A stretch of DNA of 64,000 bases from Paenibacillus sp. UNC451MF (GTDB lineage: Bacteria > Bacillota > Bacilli > Paenibacillales > NBRC-103111): positions 62,001 through 126,000 of the forward strand of contig NZ_JMLS01000009.1 in assembly GCF_000686845.1 (NCBI RefSeq), read 5' to 3'. Position numbers and translations under genes: made by a program. The notes under the pieces were generated by a model. It had not been told where the DNA came from and did not search any database. It saw only the letters and a list, made by a program, of their open reading frames with translations. Positions 1-8,229 of the stretch are shown here, one piece after another (position 1 is the first letter of the stretch; each line of letters begins with the position of its first letter).

Positions 1-1035
1 AGACAAGCCTTCCACACCTTCAGGGACAGTCGCTCCGGTTAAATCGCACAGCGTACGGAAAAGATCCAACTGATTATTCAGGCCCAAGACCGTTTTACCG
101 TGAGGAACCCCTGGACCTCTAAAGATTAGCGGGACCCGGATGCTGTGATCATACATATTTTGCTTGCCCATCAGACCGTGCTGGCCAACGGCAAGACCAT
201 GATCGGCGGTATACACAATGATCGTATCCTCAGATAAGCCGCGTTCCTCCAGCTTCTGCATCACTTTACCTATTCCGTCGTCCATATGACTAATCATGGC
301 ATAATAATCGGCTATATGTCGTTGGATAGCCTCCGGGGTTCGCGGCCAAGCCTCCAGCTGCTCATCACGAATGGACATTTCCCCGTTATCAAACGGGTGT
401 TCCGGAAGCACATTCGGAGGCAAAGGCATGTCTTCATCGCGATAGCGGGCTCGGAACTCTTCAGGCGCAGTCCTGGGATCATGGGGCGCGGTGTAAGCCA
501 GATACAGCGCAAACGGCTTCCCGCTATCGTACTCCTCCAGGAAGCGGACCGCCGCATCCGTGAAAATATCCGTAGAATGCTCCTGTAACGCATACCTCGA
601 ATCATTCGAATAGGTTCCCGTCGGATCGAACTCATGAAGCGGCACTTCATAGTGGCTGTTCATTCCCCCGAAAAAGATACGGTTTCCCTCGGCAAAGCAG
701 CGGTTAAACGCCTCAGTACCATTATGCCATTTGCCGATGCCATATGTACTGTAACCAGCTTGACGCATTGCCTCAGGCCATAGAACAAAGCTTGGATCAA
801 GCTTGTTATCCTTAACGCAGCGAAATACACTTGCTCCTGTCAAAATGCAAGACCTGGACGGCATGCATACCGCCGCGCTCATCCCTCCCATAATATGCGT
901 CTGCTCAAAACGCGTACCTTCGGATGCTAAGGCATCCAAATTCGGTGTGTTTACGGTCTTATCTCCAGCGCAGTTAAGCGCACTGTAACGGTGATCATCC
1001 GAGATAATGAATACTACATTAGACTGCTTCGACAT
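1..1035 (-). CDS. Sulfatase, S1 type, C-terminus cut by window edge
   Basis: Encodes an arylsulfatase-superfamily enzyme that removes sulfate esters, probably from a sugar or polysaccharide. The visible 345 residues start MSKQSNVVFIISDDH, whose Asp pair binds the metal. C57 lies in CMPSR, the C-x-P-S-R signature whose Cys is converted to formylglycine. The motif YTADHGLAVGQHGLMGKQ gives further metal ligands. The start is fixed by GGGAGGA seven bases ahead of the ATG at 1035. No signal peptide is seen, so the enzyme is probably cytoplasmic and would act on imported oligosaccharides. Roughly 100 or more C-terminal residues lie outside the window, judged by the usual 450-500 residue family length. 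It is divergent from an AraC regulator that may control it. The sulfated substrate cannot be read from the sequence. Confidence 0.93.
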   Translation of the reverse strand, partial: MSKQSNVVFIISDDHRYSALNCAGDKTVNTPNLDALASEGTRFEQTHIMGGMSAAVCMPSRSCILTGASVFRCVKDNKLDPSFVLWPEAMRQAGYSTYGIGKWHNGTEAFNRCFAEGNRIFFGGMNSHYEVPLHEFDPTGTYSNDSRYALQEHSTDIFTDAAVRFLEEYDSGKPFALYLAYTAPHDPRTAPEEFRARYRDEDMPLPPNVLPEHPFDNGEMSIRDEQLEAWPRTPEAIQRHIADYYAMISHMDDGIGKVMQKLEERGLSEDTIIVYTADHGLAVGQHGLMGKQNMYDHSIRVPLIFRGPGVPHGKTVLGLNNQLDLFRTLCDLTGATVPEGVEGLS

Positions 1036-1216
1036 CGTATTCCTCCCTATGCATTTGCTTCTTTAAGAGTACAAAACCTGCCGCTTTTGTCCCATGTCAT
1101 AATGGAAGAAACACATGTCAAAAAAGCCTACCTTTTTTATTCGACTTTCCTGCGCATTGACAGCAGAAATCGGCGGACTTATTATGGTTTTATTAAATGA
1201 ACAACGGGAGAATAAC

Positions 1217-2089
1217 ATGTCAAATAGGTATATTCCTTACACAGCCGTTCAAGGGCTGCAAAGACTTCTCGGCAGGATGCTGGATGAGCCTTATATATTT
1301 CGCATTTTGGCCAGCTACAACGTGAGCGTAAGCACCAATTGGCTTATTCGGGAACGGGTGCTGGACCATTTCCACATGCTATACGTCGTCTCCGGCTCCG
1401 GTACATACATCGTGGAGGATACAACAGTCGAATTGGATCAAAATCACATATTATTTATCTCTGATCAAGTACGGCATCAGGCGTACCGCAATAAAGCTAT
1501 TCCTTTCCGGATTATCCCCACCCGGTTCAGACTCTTTGCTCCCAAGGACAAACAATACGTATCCGATCGTTCCGAGCCATTCTATATGCACTTCAAGCCT
1601 CACAACGGCTTGGCTATGCAGCAGCTTTTTGAAAAAGTACACAGCTATAACCAGCTCCAGCCGTCTGTCATCAAAGACACATTATGTCATTCAGCCATCG
1701 CCGAAGTCTTGGCATCTTGTTTTCGTGAGCTCGAGGAGCTGCACCGTCCCCATCCGGTACATCCCGGAGTAAGCTATTTGAAGCGTACCATCGATGAGCA
1801 CCCGGCAGAACGCTACAGTCTACAGCAATTGGCGGATATTGCCCGGCTTTCTCCCAAATATACCTCTGCTTTGTTCCACGAAGCTTTCGGCATGCCCGTA
1901 AAGGAGTACCAAATTCGCACAAGAATGGAGTATGCGGAGTATTTACTCAAGCATTCGAACCATTCCGTGAAGGAGCTAGCTAATCTTCTCGGATACCCCG
2001 ATCCGTATTCCTTCTCCAAACAGTTCAAGCAATATAGAGGCTATTCTCCCTCTTCGGTCATGCTTAGCACCAGAGGCGGAGATCGGTAG
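1217..2089 (+). CDS. AraC-family transcriptional regulator
   Basis: A 290-residue regulator with an N-terminal cupin-like sensing domain (about residues 20-110, including FHMLYVVSGSGTYIVED) and a C-terminal AraC double helix-turn-helix (about 190-285, with YSLQQLADIARLSPKYTSALF and the second-helix pattern LANLLGYPDPYSFSKQFKQ). An upstream in-frame ATG at 1115 exists, but the ATG at 1217 has a GGGAG site six bases away and gives the normal family start, so I chose it. It is divergent from the sulfatase gene, with about 180 bases between the starts, which suggests it regulates that gene in response to a sugar. The ligand is unknown. Confidence 0.9.
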   Translation: MSNRYIPYTAVQGLQRLLGRMLDEPYIFRILASYNVSVSTNWLIRERVLDHFHMLYVVSGSGTYIVEDTTVELDQNHILFISDQVRHQAYRNKAIPFRIIPTRFRLFAPKDKQYVSDRSEPFYMHFKPHNGLAMQQLFEKVHSYNQLQPSVIKDTLCHSAIAEVLASCFRELEELHRPHPVHPGVSYLKRTIDEHPAERYSLQQLADIARLSPKYTSALFHEAFGMPVKEYQIRTRMEYAEYLLKHSNHSVKELANLLGYPDPYSFSKQFKQYRGYSPSSVMLSTRGGDR

Positions 2090-2303
2090 AATTACCAGGC
2101 TTAATTGATATGCTGTGTTAGGAGTGCCTGCTTTGGAAGCAATCTGGACCGGATTCATCGGTAGTTTTTGCTTTAATCGGACGTTTTTGGGGAAGCCTAG
2201 TATTCGGATACATTTCCCCCCACTGAAGCGAGCCATATTGCCGGAGAAGATTACTAATCGACTCCGACCTATCAGCAATAGACAAATATAACAACAGGAT
2301 TGG

Positions 2304-3722
2304 ATGAGAGCAGAAATGTCACATACTAGTATTGTTTTGCGTGTGGAGCTGTTTCATGAAACTACCACCTTCGGTGATGTCGCTTCTGCCATCAGCAAAG
2401 CATCCGGGGACATTACGTCCATCGACGTCATTCGGGCAGGAAAAGAATCTTCTATTCGCGATATTACCGTCGATGTAGCAGAGTCTAACGAATCTAGCGT
2501 GATCGATTCCTTATCCAAGCTGAATGGGATCAAGCTGATCAACGTCTCGGATCGTACATTCTTGGTTCATTTGGGCGGTAAAATTACTACGCAGCCTACA
2601 CTGCCCATCAAAAACCGCGAGGACCTGTCCCGCGTATATACACCGGGAGTAGCCAAGGTTTGTACCGCCATTCACGAAAATCCGAAAAAAGCGTTCTCGC
2701 TAACGATTAAACGCAACACCGTTGCCGTGATCACGGATGGAACAGCGGTTCTGGGACTTGGTGATATCGGCCCTCATGCCGCCGCTCCGGTAATGGAAGG
2801 TAAGGCGATGCTGTTCAAGCAGCTTGCTGGAGTCGATGCGTTTCCGATATGTCTCGACACGAAGGATACGGAGGAAATCATCCGCACGATTAAGGCGATT
2901 AGCCCGATATTCGGCGGCATTAATTTGGAGGATATCAGCTCTCCCCGCTGCTTTGAAATTGAAAAAAGACTGGGAGATGAGCTCGACATCCCCGTCTTTC
3001 ACGATGATCAGCACGGTACTGCAGTAGTGGTCATTGCAGGGCTATTGAATGCTTTGAAGGTGGTCGGCAAGCGGATCGATCAAATCCGTGTCGTCGTTAA
3101 CGGCATCGGTGCAGCCGGTGTCTCCATTTGCAAAATGCTGCTCGGGTCCGGTGTAACCCGTCTCGTCCCGGTTGATCGTGAAGGTGCGATCGTTCGGGGC
3201 GGAACCTACTCCCACCACCCGATGTGGCAGTGGTTATCCGAGCAGCCTCAGGTTGAAACAACCGAAGGAACCTTAAAGGATGTTCTAAAAGGCGCCGATG
3301 TATTCATCGGCGTATCCCGAGGCGGAATCCTTAACGCGCAAGATATCCAAATGATGGCTTCGGACAGTATTGTATTCGCCATGGCGAATCCTAAGCCGGA
3401 GATTGATCCGGAAGAAGCGCTGCCTCATGTAGGTGTGTTTGCCACAGGACGAAGCGACTATCCGAACCAAATCAACAATGTGCTTGTGTTCCCCGGCATT
3501 TTCCGCGGAGCGCTGGACTGCCGTGCCAAAAGCATCAACGAGCCTATGAAGCTCGCCGCGGCCCGCGCCATCGCTGCAGTAGTGACAGAAGCCGAGCTTA
3601 ACAAGCATTACATCATTCCGAGTATTTTCAATGAGCGAGTCGTCACCAACGTTCGCAAAGGAATTATTGAAGCCGCCATCCTAACCGGAGTGGCTAGAAG
3701 AATTCCGCCGGATTTCAGATAA
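2304..3722 (+). CDS. NAD-dependent malic enzyme with N-terminal ACT domain
   Basis: Oxidatively decarboxylates malate to pyruvate with reduction of NAD(P). Residues 6-75 form an ACT-type regulatory domain. The catalytic part follows with YTPGVAKVC (catalytic Tyr), EGKAMLFKQLAG (catalytic Lys), HDDQHGTA (metal ligands) and the dinucleotide fold VVNGIGAAGVSICKML. At 472 residues it is longer than the B. subtilis YtsJ type by about the ACT domain. The start is uncertain: ATG at 2304 has only a weak AACAGGA site and ATG at 2316 is also possible. It appears monocistronic, with a hairpin just after the stop. An amino acid or other small molecule binding the ACT domain is inference. Confidence 0.92.
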   Translation: MRAEMSHTSIVLRVELFHETTTFGDVASAISKASGDITSIDVIRAGKESSIRDITVDVAESNESSVIDSLSKLNGIKLINVSDRTFLVHLGGKITTQPTLPIKNREDLSRVYTPGVAKVCTAIHENPKKAFSLTIKRNTVAVITDGTAVLGLGDIGPHAAAPVMEGKAMLFKQLAGVDAFPICLDTKDTEEIIRTIKAISPIFGGINLEDISSPRCFEIEKRLGDELDIPVFHDDQHGTAVVVIAGLLNALKVVGKRIDQIRVVVNGIGAAGVSICKMLLGSGVTRLVPVDREGAIVRGGTYSHHPMWQWLSEQPQVETTEGTLKDVLKGADVFIGVSRGGILNAQDIQMMASDSIVFAMANPKPEIDPEEALPHVGVFATGRSDYPNQINNVLVFPGIFRGALDCRAKSINEPMKLAAARAIAAVVTEAELNKHYIIPSIFNERVVTNVRKGIIEAAILTGVARRIPPDFR

Positions 3723-3730
3723 TAAAATGT

Positions 3731-3763
3731 AAGGAGCCTCTTCGGTTATAGAAGAGGCTCCTT
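3731..3763 (+). terminator. Terminator of malic enzyme gene
   Basis: A 13-bp perfect stem (AAGGAGCCTCTTC with GAAGAGGCTCCTT, loop GGTTATA) begins eight bases after the stop codon. The T tract is short (CTTT), so termination efficiency is a guess. Confidence 0.7.
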
Positions 3764-3801
3764 TGCTGTCTGATTCGTAAATTGAATCGATAGATTGCTT
3801 C

Positions 3802-3837
3802 AAAAAAAGCCCTCCGTTCCAAAGGAACGAGGGCTTT
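3802..3837 (-). terminator. Terminator of tRNA-Lys gene
   Basis: On the minus strand the stem AAAGCCCTCGTTCC / GGAACGGAGGGCTTT with loop TTT runs into seven T residues, about 20 bases downstream of the tRNA 3' end. This is a canonical intrinsic terminator. It faces the malic enzyme terminator, so the two convergent units are insulated. Confidence 0.88.
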
Positions 3838-3857
3838 GCGTATGAATATCAGTTGGA

Positions 3858-3929
3858 TAGGCCCGGTGGGGGTCGAACCCACAACCTACCGGTTAAGAGC
3901 CGGTTGCTCTGCCATTGAGCTACGGACCT
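3858..3929 (-). tRNA. tRNA-Lys (anticodon CTT)
   Basis: The minus strand folds as a 72-nt cloverleaf. The acceptor stem is AGGTCCG / CGGGCCT with one G-T pair, the D arm is GCTC..GAGC, and the anticodon stem is ACCGG / CCGGT around loop CTCTTAA, giving anticodon CTT, which reads the Lys codon AAG. The T arm is GTGGG-TTCGACC-CCCAC. The discriminator base is A. The 3' CCA is not encoded; TCC follows. It is a single tRNA gene outside any cluster. A second Lys tRNA (TTT) must lie elsewhere. Confidence 0.93.
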
Positions 3930-3941
3930 AAGTACAACAGT

Positions 3942-3971
3942 ATTGTACCACAAACACAGTAAAGCAATCAA
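3942..3971 (-). promoter_or_regulatory. Sigma-A promoter of tRNA-Lys
   Basis: Reading the minus strand, TTGATT and TACAAT are separated by 18 bases and lie 12 bases before the mature tRNA 5' end. The -10 element overlaps a short inverted repeat (GTACAA / TTGTAC, 3932-3947). Confidence 0.6.
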
Positions 3972-4114
3972 ATTAGTTGTAGCTGTATCACCATCTGTTT
4001 CCAACCATCCAAGCTTTACAACAAGAAAGACTCGTGTAGAATGAACGTATAAACTAACGGCCTATTTGCACTAGTCAAAAGTACTATAACCGTTTACGGA
4101 AAGGAAGCCTCCCG

Positions 4115-4789
4115 GTGAACATTTTAATTATCGAAGACGACTCCAGCATCCAAATGCTGCTGAAACTTAGCCTAGAGGTTGAAGGCTTTCAACCCATTGT
4201 TGCCGGCACGGTTAGCGCTGGGCTCAACGAGCTGTCCTCCCACTCTATCGATCTGATCCTGCTGGATCTGATGCTGCCCGACCAATCAGGTTTCGAGCTA
4301 TTGAAGCAGCTTCGCCATACTTATAAAGATATTCCGGTCATTGTTCTGACAGCCAAGAACGAAATGAATGATAAAATATTGGGCTTCCAGCTCGGCGCCG
4401 ACGATTATTTGACGAAGCCTTTCGAAACCCGCGAGCTGATCCTGCGGATACGCGCCGTCATGCGCCGTATGAAAGCGGATACAATGGAATCCTCTGCCGA
4501 TTGCCTTCAGATTGGTGTTCTGGAAATCGACCGGACCGAGCGTACTCTCAAGGTAGCCGGCAAGCTGGTGAAGACGACAAGCAAGGAGTTCGAGCTCATG
4601 TGGCTGCTTTGCAAAAATCCAAAAAAGGTGTTCTCCCGAGAGCATCTGCTCGATCAAGTATGGGGCTACGAATATTATGGACAAACGCGTGCCGTAGATA
4701 TGCTGGTGAACCGTCTCCGGGAGAAATTGAGACCCCATGAGCATGTACTCGCCACCGTTCACGGGATGGGCTATAAGCTGGAGGTCTAA
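4115..4789 (+). CDS. OmpR/PhoB-family response regulator
   Basis: A 224-residue two-component response regulator. The receiver domain (1-115) has the acidic pocket IIEDD, phospho-acceptor D51 in ILLDLMLPD, and the switch Lys in YLTKPF. The C-terminal winged helix (about 130-224) carries the OmpR-type pattern TSKEFELMWLLCKNPKKVFS and the YYGQTRAVDMLVNRLREKL recognition helix. The start is GTG at 4115 with AAGGAAG upstream. The kinase gene begins three bases after its stop, and the transport genes follow in the same direction. The simplest reading is that it controls the importer encoded downstream, in response to its substrate or to that substrate's absence. Confidence 0.95.
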   Translation: MNILIIEDDSSIQMLLKLSLEVEGFQPIVAGTVSAGLNELSSHSIDLILLDLMLPDQSGFELLKQLRHTYKDIPVIVLTAKNEMNDKILGFQLGADDYLTKPFETRELILRIRAVMRRMKADTMESSADCLQIGVLEIDRTERTLKVAGKLVKTTSKEFELMWLLCKNPKKVFSREHLLDQVWGYEYYGQTRAVDMLVNRLREKLRPHEHVLATVHGMGYKLEV

Positions 4790-4792
4790 ATC

Positions 4793-6235
4793 ATGAGACT
4801 GCGCAATAAATTGTTCATTCAGCATATGATCACCATTATCATGCTGTTAGCAGCAATGTACGTGGTCATTAATTACACTTTGAGCAAAAGCATGATCGAG
4901 CGCGATACCCAGACTTTAAGCCAATACTACTCTCTGCACCGGATCGAAGCGCTCAAGATCGTCAATGATAAAAAAATTAGCATTGAACAGCTGTTTTCAG
5001 GTACATACGCCCCCCTGATTGCATCGCATTTGGCAGCCAACAGCAACTTTCAAGTGCAACTGTTCGACTCCGAAGGTACTATAGTCGGGGATAGCGGAAA
5101 CAGGGAAGATCTGATCAAGCGAAGTGACATTGACGCTGCGCTGGACGGTCAGACTGCATCGGTCATCACGGAGGTTGAGGGACAGAAGCTATTGATCTAT
5201 GCCTCCCCTTTTACCTTTGAAGGAAAAATCGTCGGCGGCTTCCGCTACCTGCTCGATCTGAACCAGCATGAGCAGACGCTAACCGAGATGCGCCGCTGGT
5301 TCATCGGCGTTGCGGTGGGATGCCTACTGATCGCCCTGCTGGCGAGCTACTCCTTCTCGTTCTTCATCATGCAGCCCCTGCAAGCGCTCCAGCAGGCGCT
5401 GAAGCGAGTGGCCGTCGGCGATTTCAGCCGGAAGATCACAGTGCGCAGCCATGACGAAGTAAGGGAGCTCGCGAACGATTTCAATCAGATGTCCAGGGCT
5501 CTGCAAGAGCATATCGAGCTGCTGCATTACGAGCAGGGCAAGCAGAAAAAGTTTTACGATAACGTAACTCATGAACTGAAAACGCCTCTTACCTCGATTA
5601 TGGGGTTTTCCGATTTAATCGACAAGCTGGAACGAATCGATGATATCCGCAGCTGCAATGGGTATATCCGTAAAGAAAGCACCCGGCTTCTACAAATGGT
5701 CGAGGAGCTTCTCCACTCGTCACTCAAGGGCGACGAAGCATGGAGAGTACAGACCGAGAATGCCGATCTCGCTGCTGTGCTTGCAGACAGTCTGCAAATC
5801 GTTGAGCCTACGCTGCAAAAGTCTTTGATCGCTACGACGCTTTCAGTGGAACCCTGCTACGCTTATTTCGATCCAAAGCGTACCCAACAGGTGCTCTTCA
5901 ACTTGATCGATAACGCGATCAAACACAGCGAATGCACTCAGCTCCACATTGAGCTTGAGTCCGAGACCATGGACAGCAGCTGTTTCATTCGCATTTCCGA
6001 TAACGGGAAAGGCATGACTGAGCAGGAGGTTCAGGCTCTGTTCCTCCCAAGCGAGCAAAAAGAACCCCGCCCGATATCGAGTCATTCTCATGGACTCGGG
6101 CTGCCTCTGTGCAAGCAATTGATGGAGCTGCAGGGCGGAAGCATCCATATCCGCAGCCGGCCGGGACAAGGAACCGTGGTTCAGCTGCATTTTCAGACAC
6201 AAAAACTGCCTGCCCCCGTTTTGTTACAAAACTGA
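4793..6235 (+). CDS. Membrane sensor histidine kinase
   Basis: The partner kinase of the preceding regulator, 480 residues. TM1 spans about 12-30, an extracytoplasmic domain runs from about 31 to 165 (with a PAS/CACHE-like stretch FQVQLFDSEGTIVGD), and TM2 spans about 168-193. HAMP follows at about 194-247, then HisKA with H260 in NVTHELKTPL, and an HATPase_c domain with N box NLIDNAIKHS, G1 ISDNGKGM and G2 HGLGLPLC. Ribosome site GGAGG lies eight bases before the ATG and inside the end of the regulator gene, so translation is coupled. The ligand is unknown. It may sense the importer substrate directly or through the binding proteins. Confidence 0.95.
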   Translation: MRLRNKLFIQHMITIIMLLAAMYVVINYTLSKSMIERDTQTLSQYYSLHRIEALKIVNDKKISIEQLFSGTYAPLIASHLAANSNFQVQLFDSEGTIVGDSGNREDLIKRSDIDAALDGQTASVITEVEGQKLLIYASPFTFEGKIVGGFRYLLDLNQHEQTLTEMRRWFIGVAVGCLLIALLASYSFSFFIMQPLQALQQALKRVAVGDFSRKITVRSHDEVRELANDFNQMSRALQEHIELLHYEQGKQKKFYDNVTHELKTPLTSIMGFSDLIDKLERIDDIRSCNGYIRKESTRLLQMVEELLHSSLKGDEAWRVQTENADLAAVLADSLQIVEPTLQKSLIATTLSVEPCYAYFDPKRTQQVLFNLIDNAIKHSECTQLHIELESETMDSSCFIRISDNGKGMTEQEVQALFLPSEQKEPRPISSHSHGLGLPLCKQLMELQGGSIHIRSRPGQGTVVQLHFQTQKLPAPVLLQN

Positions 6236-6278
6236 TACAAACCTACGATTTTTTTGAGATAAAAGGAGAGTATTCTAC

Positions 6279-7064
6279 ATGCAAGAGGAGAAGAAAGGGC
6301 TTTCATGGTTGCGTCTCATCTTGTTGCAAATCGTCATCGGTTGTACACTGATCGGTATCTTTGCCTATTTGTTCCGTATCGGCGTTGATGAAGTAAGGAT
6401 TATTCCCCGGGAACCGAACGGCCGCGATATGTTCGACGGCGTTCCCATGCGTATGAATATTACTTATCCCGGGGTCGGCACCATCTCTATCGAGGATCCG
6501 AAGGAGCTTATTGCTTGGAAGGAATCTTTCGCCCGATTGCTCAACACAGGCCGTCAGGAAAATCGTGCAAACGCTTCCCGTATGCTGCTATCCGGTTCCA
6601 TCGCGTACCTGGATCAGGAAGATATCTCGTTCCAAATAGGAACCAGCGGCTTTCTTTTCGGCTCCGATTCGGTAAACTCTTTAGAGGTTAGTGCGGAGAT
6701 CCGCAAACTTCAGAATATGCTGATCGACAAAACCTTGACTGCAGATACTGTAGGTACCGCCATCGAGAATGCAGAGCATGAGGTTTTCAGGCTGGAGAAT
6801 GGCATTCTTACACCTTTGTCTGCCAGCGAACGAGCCTCTCTAACGATGCAAATGCGTACGTCCGTGCGACTCATCGACTTCAGTCACTTCAATTTCACTG
6901 AAGAACCGCCGAGCTCCCACTTTGTCGTGCAGCTTGCCGGAGAGGAGAAGAACCGGAAGCATTGGCTGCATATCGATAGGTATGACAACGCTTACTTCGT
7001 TGTCTTTGATTTACTCGACGAGACGAACCATAAAGCCTATTTCAAGCTAAGAGAAGCCTCCTAA
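6279..7064 (+). CDS. Unrecognised protein with N-terminal membrane anchor
   Basis: A 261-residue protein I do not recognise. It has a short basic N-terminus, one hydrophobic helix (about residues 13-33, LRLILLQIVIGCTLIGIF) and a soluble, probably extracytoplasmic domain of about 225 residues with mixed alpha/beta character (for example TYPGVGTISIEDPKELIAWK and HWLHIDRYDNAYFVVFDL). A clear GGAGAG site precedes the ATG. It sits 43 bases after the kinase gene and 25 bases before the first binding-protein gene, all on one strand, so it is probably part of this sensing and uptake unit. An accessory sensor for the kinase is one possibility, based on position only. Confidence 0.75.
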   Translation: MQEEKKGLSWLRLILLQIVIGCTLIGIFAYLFRIGVDEVRIIPREPNGRDMFDGVPMRMNITYPGVGTISIEDPKELIAWKESFARLLNTGRQENRANASRMLLSGSIAYLDQEDISFQIGTSGFLFGSDSVNSLEVSAEIRKLQNMLIDKTLTADTVGTAIENAEHEVFRLENGILTPLSASERASLTMQMRTSVRLIDFSHFNFTEEPPSSHFVVQLAGEEKNRKHWLHIDRYDNAYFVVFDLLDETNHKAYFKLREAS

Positions 7065-7089
7065 CTTACAGAGGGGATGGTTGATAGAA

Positions 7090-8124
7090 ATGGCTAGAAA
7101 GAAAAGCAACAGCTCGGTCATGATCGTATCCGTTATTATCGTTGTCTTGATAGCAGGATTTTTCACTTACAAATCAGGGATGTTCTCGGACAAGGCTAAA
7201 GGCAAGATTACCGTGTACTCGATTTTCCAGGAAGAAGAAGCGCGTAAAATTCTGGATAAGTTCAAAGCCGAAACAGGCATCGATTACGAGGTACTCCGCC
7301 TTCCGAGTGGAGAAGCAGTAACCCGCGTTCAGAATGAGATGGGCAAACCACAGGCCGACTTCCTGATGGGCGGTCCCGCCGATTCGCATGAAGTACTTAA
7401 GAAAGCAGGCGCTCTAGAGAGCTACATCTCCAAGAACGCGTCAGACATTCCCGACAACATGAAGGATAAAGAAGGCTTCTGGACCGGATTTTATTTGAAT
7501 CCAGTTGCCATCGGCATTAACGAGCAGCGCTGGAAAGAGAAGTACGGAAGCGCTCCATATCCGCAAACGTTCAAGGATTTGCTGGACCCTAAGTTCAAAG
7601 GTGAGATCGGTATGTCCGACCCTGCTACATCCGGTACAGCTTACACAGCCGTCGCTTCCCTCGCACAAGTATGGGGCAAGGATGAAATGCTCAAGTACGT
7701 GGGACAGCTTCTGCCTAGCCTGAAAGAAAGACCGAAATCCGGTATCGAGCCGATTCAAAAAGCAGCTAAGGGTGAGTACACCATCGGTGTAACCTTCCTC
7801 GGCGACCAATTGAAAATCAAAAATCAAGGCAATCCGATTGTCAGTATCGTTCCTGAAGCTGCAGGTTATGAGGTAGGCGGTCTCGCAATCGTCAAAGGCG
7901 GACCTAACACAGCTAACGCTAAAAAATTAATGGACTACATGCTGACCAATGAGCCTGGCGTCCTTTACAGTGAGTCCGCTATGGCCGTTTCCGTGAAACC
8001 GGGCGTACCGGTTCCGAAGAACGGTATCGACATCAAAACAACAAAATACAATCAATCCTACAGCTTATGGAAAGCGGCTGATCAGCGTAAAGAGCTGCAG
8101 GACGCGTTGAAAAACTTGAAATAA
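7090..8124 (+). CDS. ABC importer substrate-binding protein, signal-anchored
   Basis: A periplasmic-binding-protein fold of the ferric/2-aminoethylphosphonate class (IVYSIFQEEEARKIL-type start, then DFLMGGPADSHEVL and GIGINEQRW-like hinge segments). It would capture an anionic or metal ligand outside the cell for the permease encoded next. The N-terminus has one transmembrane helix (about residues 10-30, VMIVSVIIVVLIAGFFTY) and no cysteine, so it is anchored and not a lipoprotein. The paired Tyr ligands of ferric-binding FbpA are not seen, since the matching region reads TFLGDQLKIKN. Iron is therefore less likely than an organophosphonate or similar anion. The start could also be TTG at 7081. 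AGAGGGG is four bases from TTG and thirteen from ATG. Confidence 0.87.
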   Translation: MARKKSNSSVMIVSVIIVVLIAGFFTYKSGMFSDKAKGKITVYSIFQEEEARKILDKFKAETGIDYEVLRLPSGEAVTRVQNEMGKPQADFLMGGPADSHEVLKKAGALESYISKNASDIPDNMKDKEGFWTGFYLNPVAIGINEQRWKEKYGSAPYPQTFKDLLDPKFKGEIGMSDPATSGTAYTAVASLAQVWGKDEMLKYVGQLLPSLKERPKSGIEPIQKAAKGEYTIGVTFLGDQLKIKNQGNPIVSIVPEAAGYEVGGLAIVKGGPNTANAKKLMDYMLTNEPGVLYSESAMAVSVKPGVPVPKNGIDIKTTKYNQSYSLWKAADQRKELQDALKNLK

Positions 8125-8149
8125 GCCGTCGGCATTCCGGGATGCAGTA

Positions 8150-8186
8150 GGAGTCCGCGCAGTGCAGTCTTGTCCTGCCGGACTCC
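8150..8186 (+). other. Intercistronic hairpin between binding protein and permease genes
   Basis: GGAGTCCG and CGGACTCC form an 8-bp perfect stem around a 21-nt loop that itself holds a GCAGT/CTGC pairing. No T tract follows. This position in ABC operons often holds a stem that stabilises the binding-protein mRNA so that more of it is made than of the permease. That role here is inference. Confidence 0.5.
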
Positions 8187-8229
8187 CATCCCTCATAACA
8201 ATGAATTCGGAAGGTGGTCATAGCCTCCT

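Noticed and set aside
2090-2303. 214-base gap before the malic enzyme gene
   Set aside because: I looked for a riboswitch, promoter and small gene and found none that I could support.
7055-7080. CCTCCTAACTTAC next to a gene end, resembling the inverted repeat-family end
   Set aside because: It lacks hairpin arms and overlaps the coding end of the 261-residue protein, so it is taken as coincidence.
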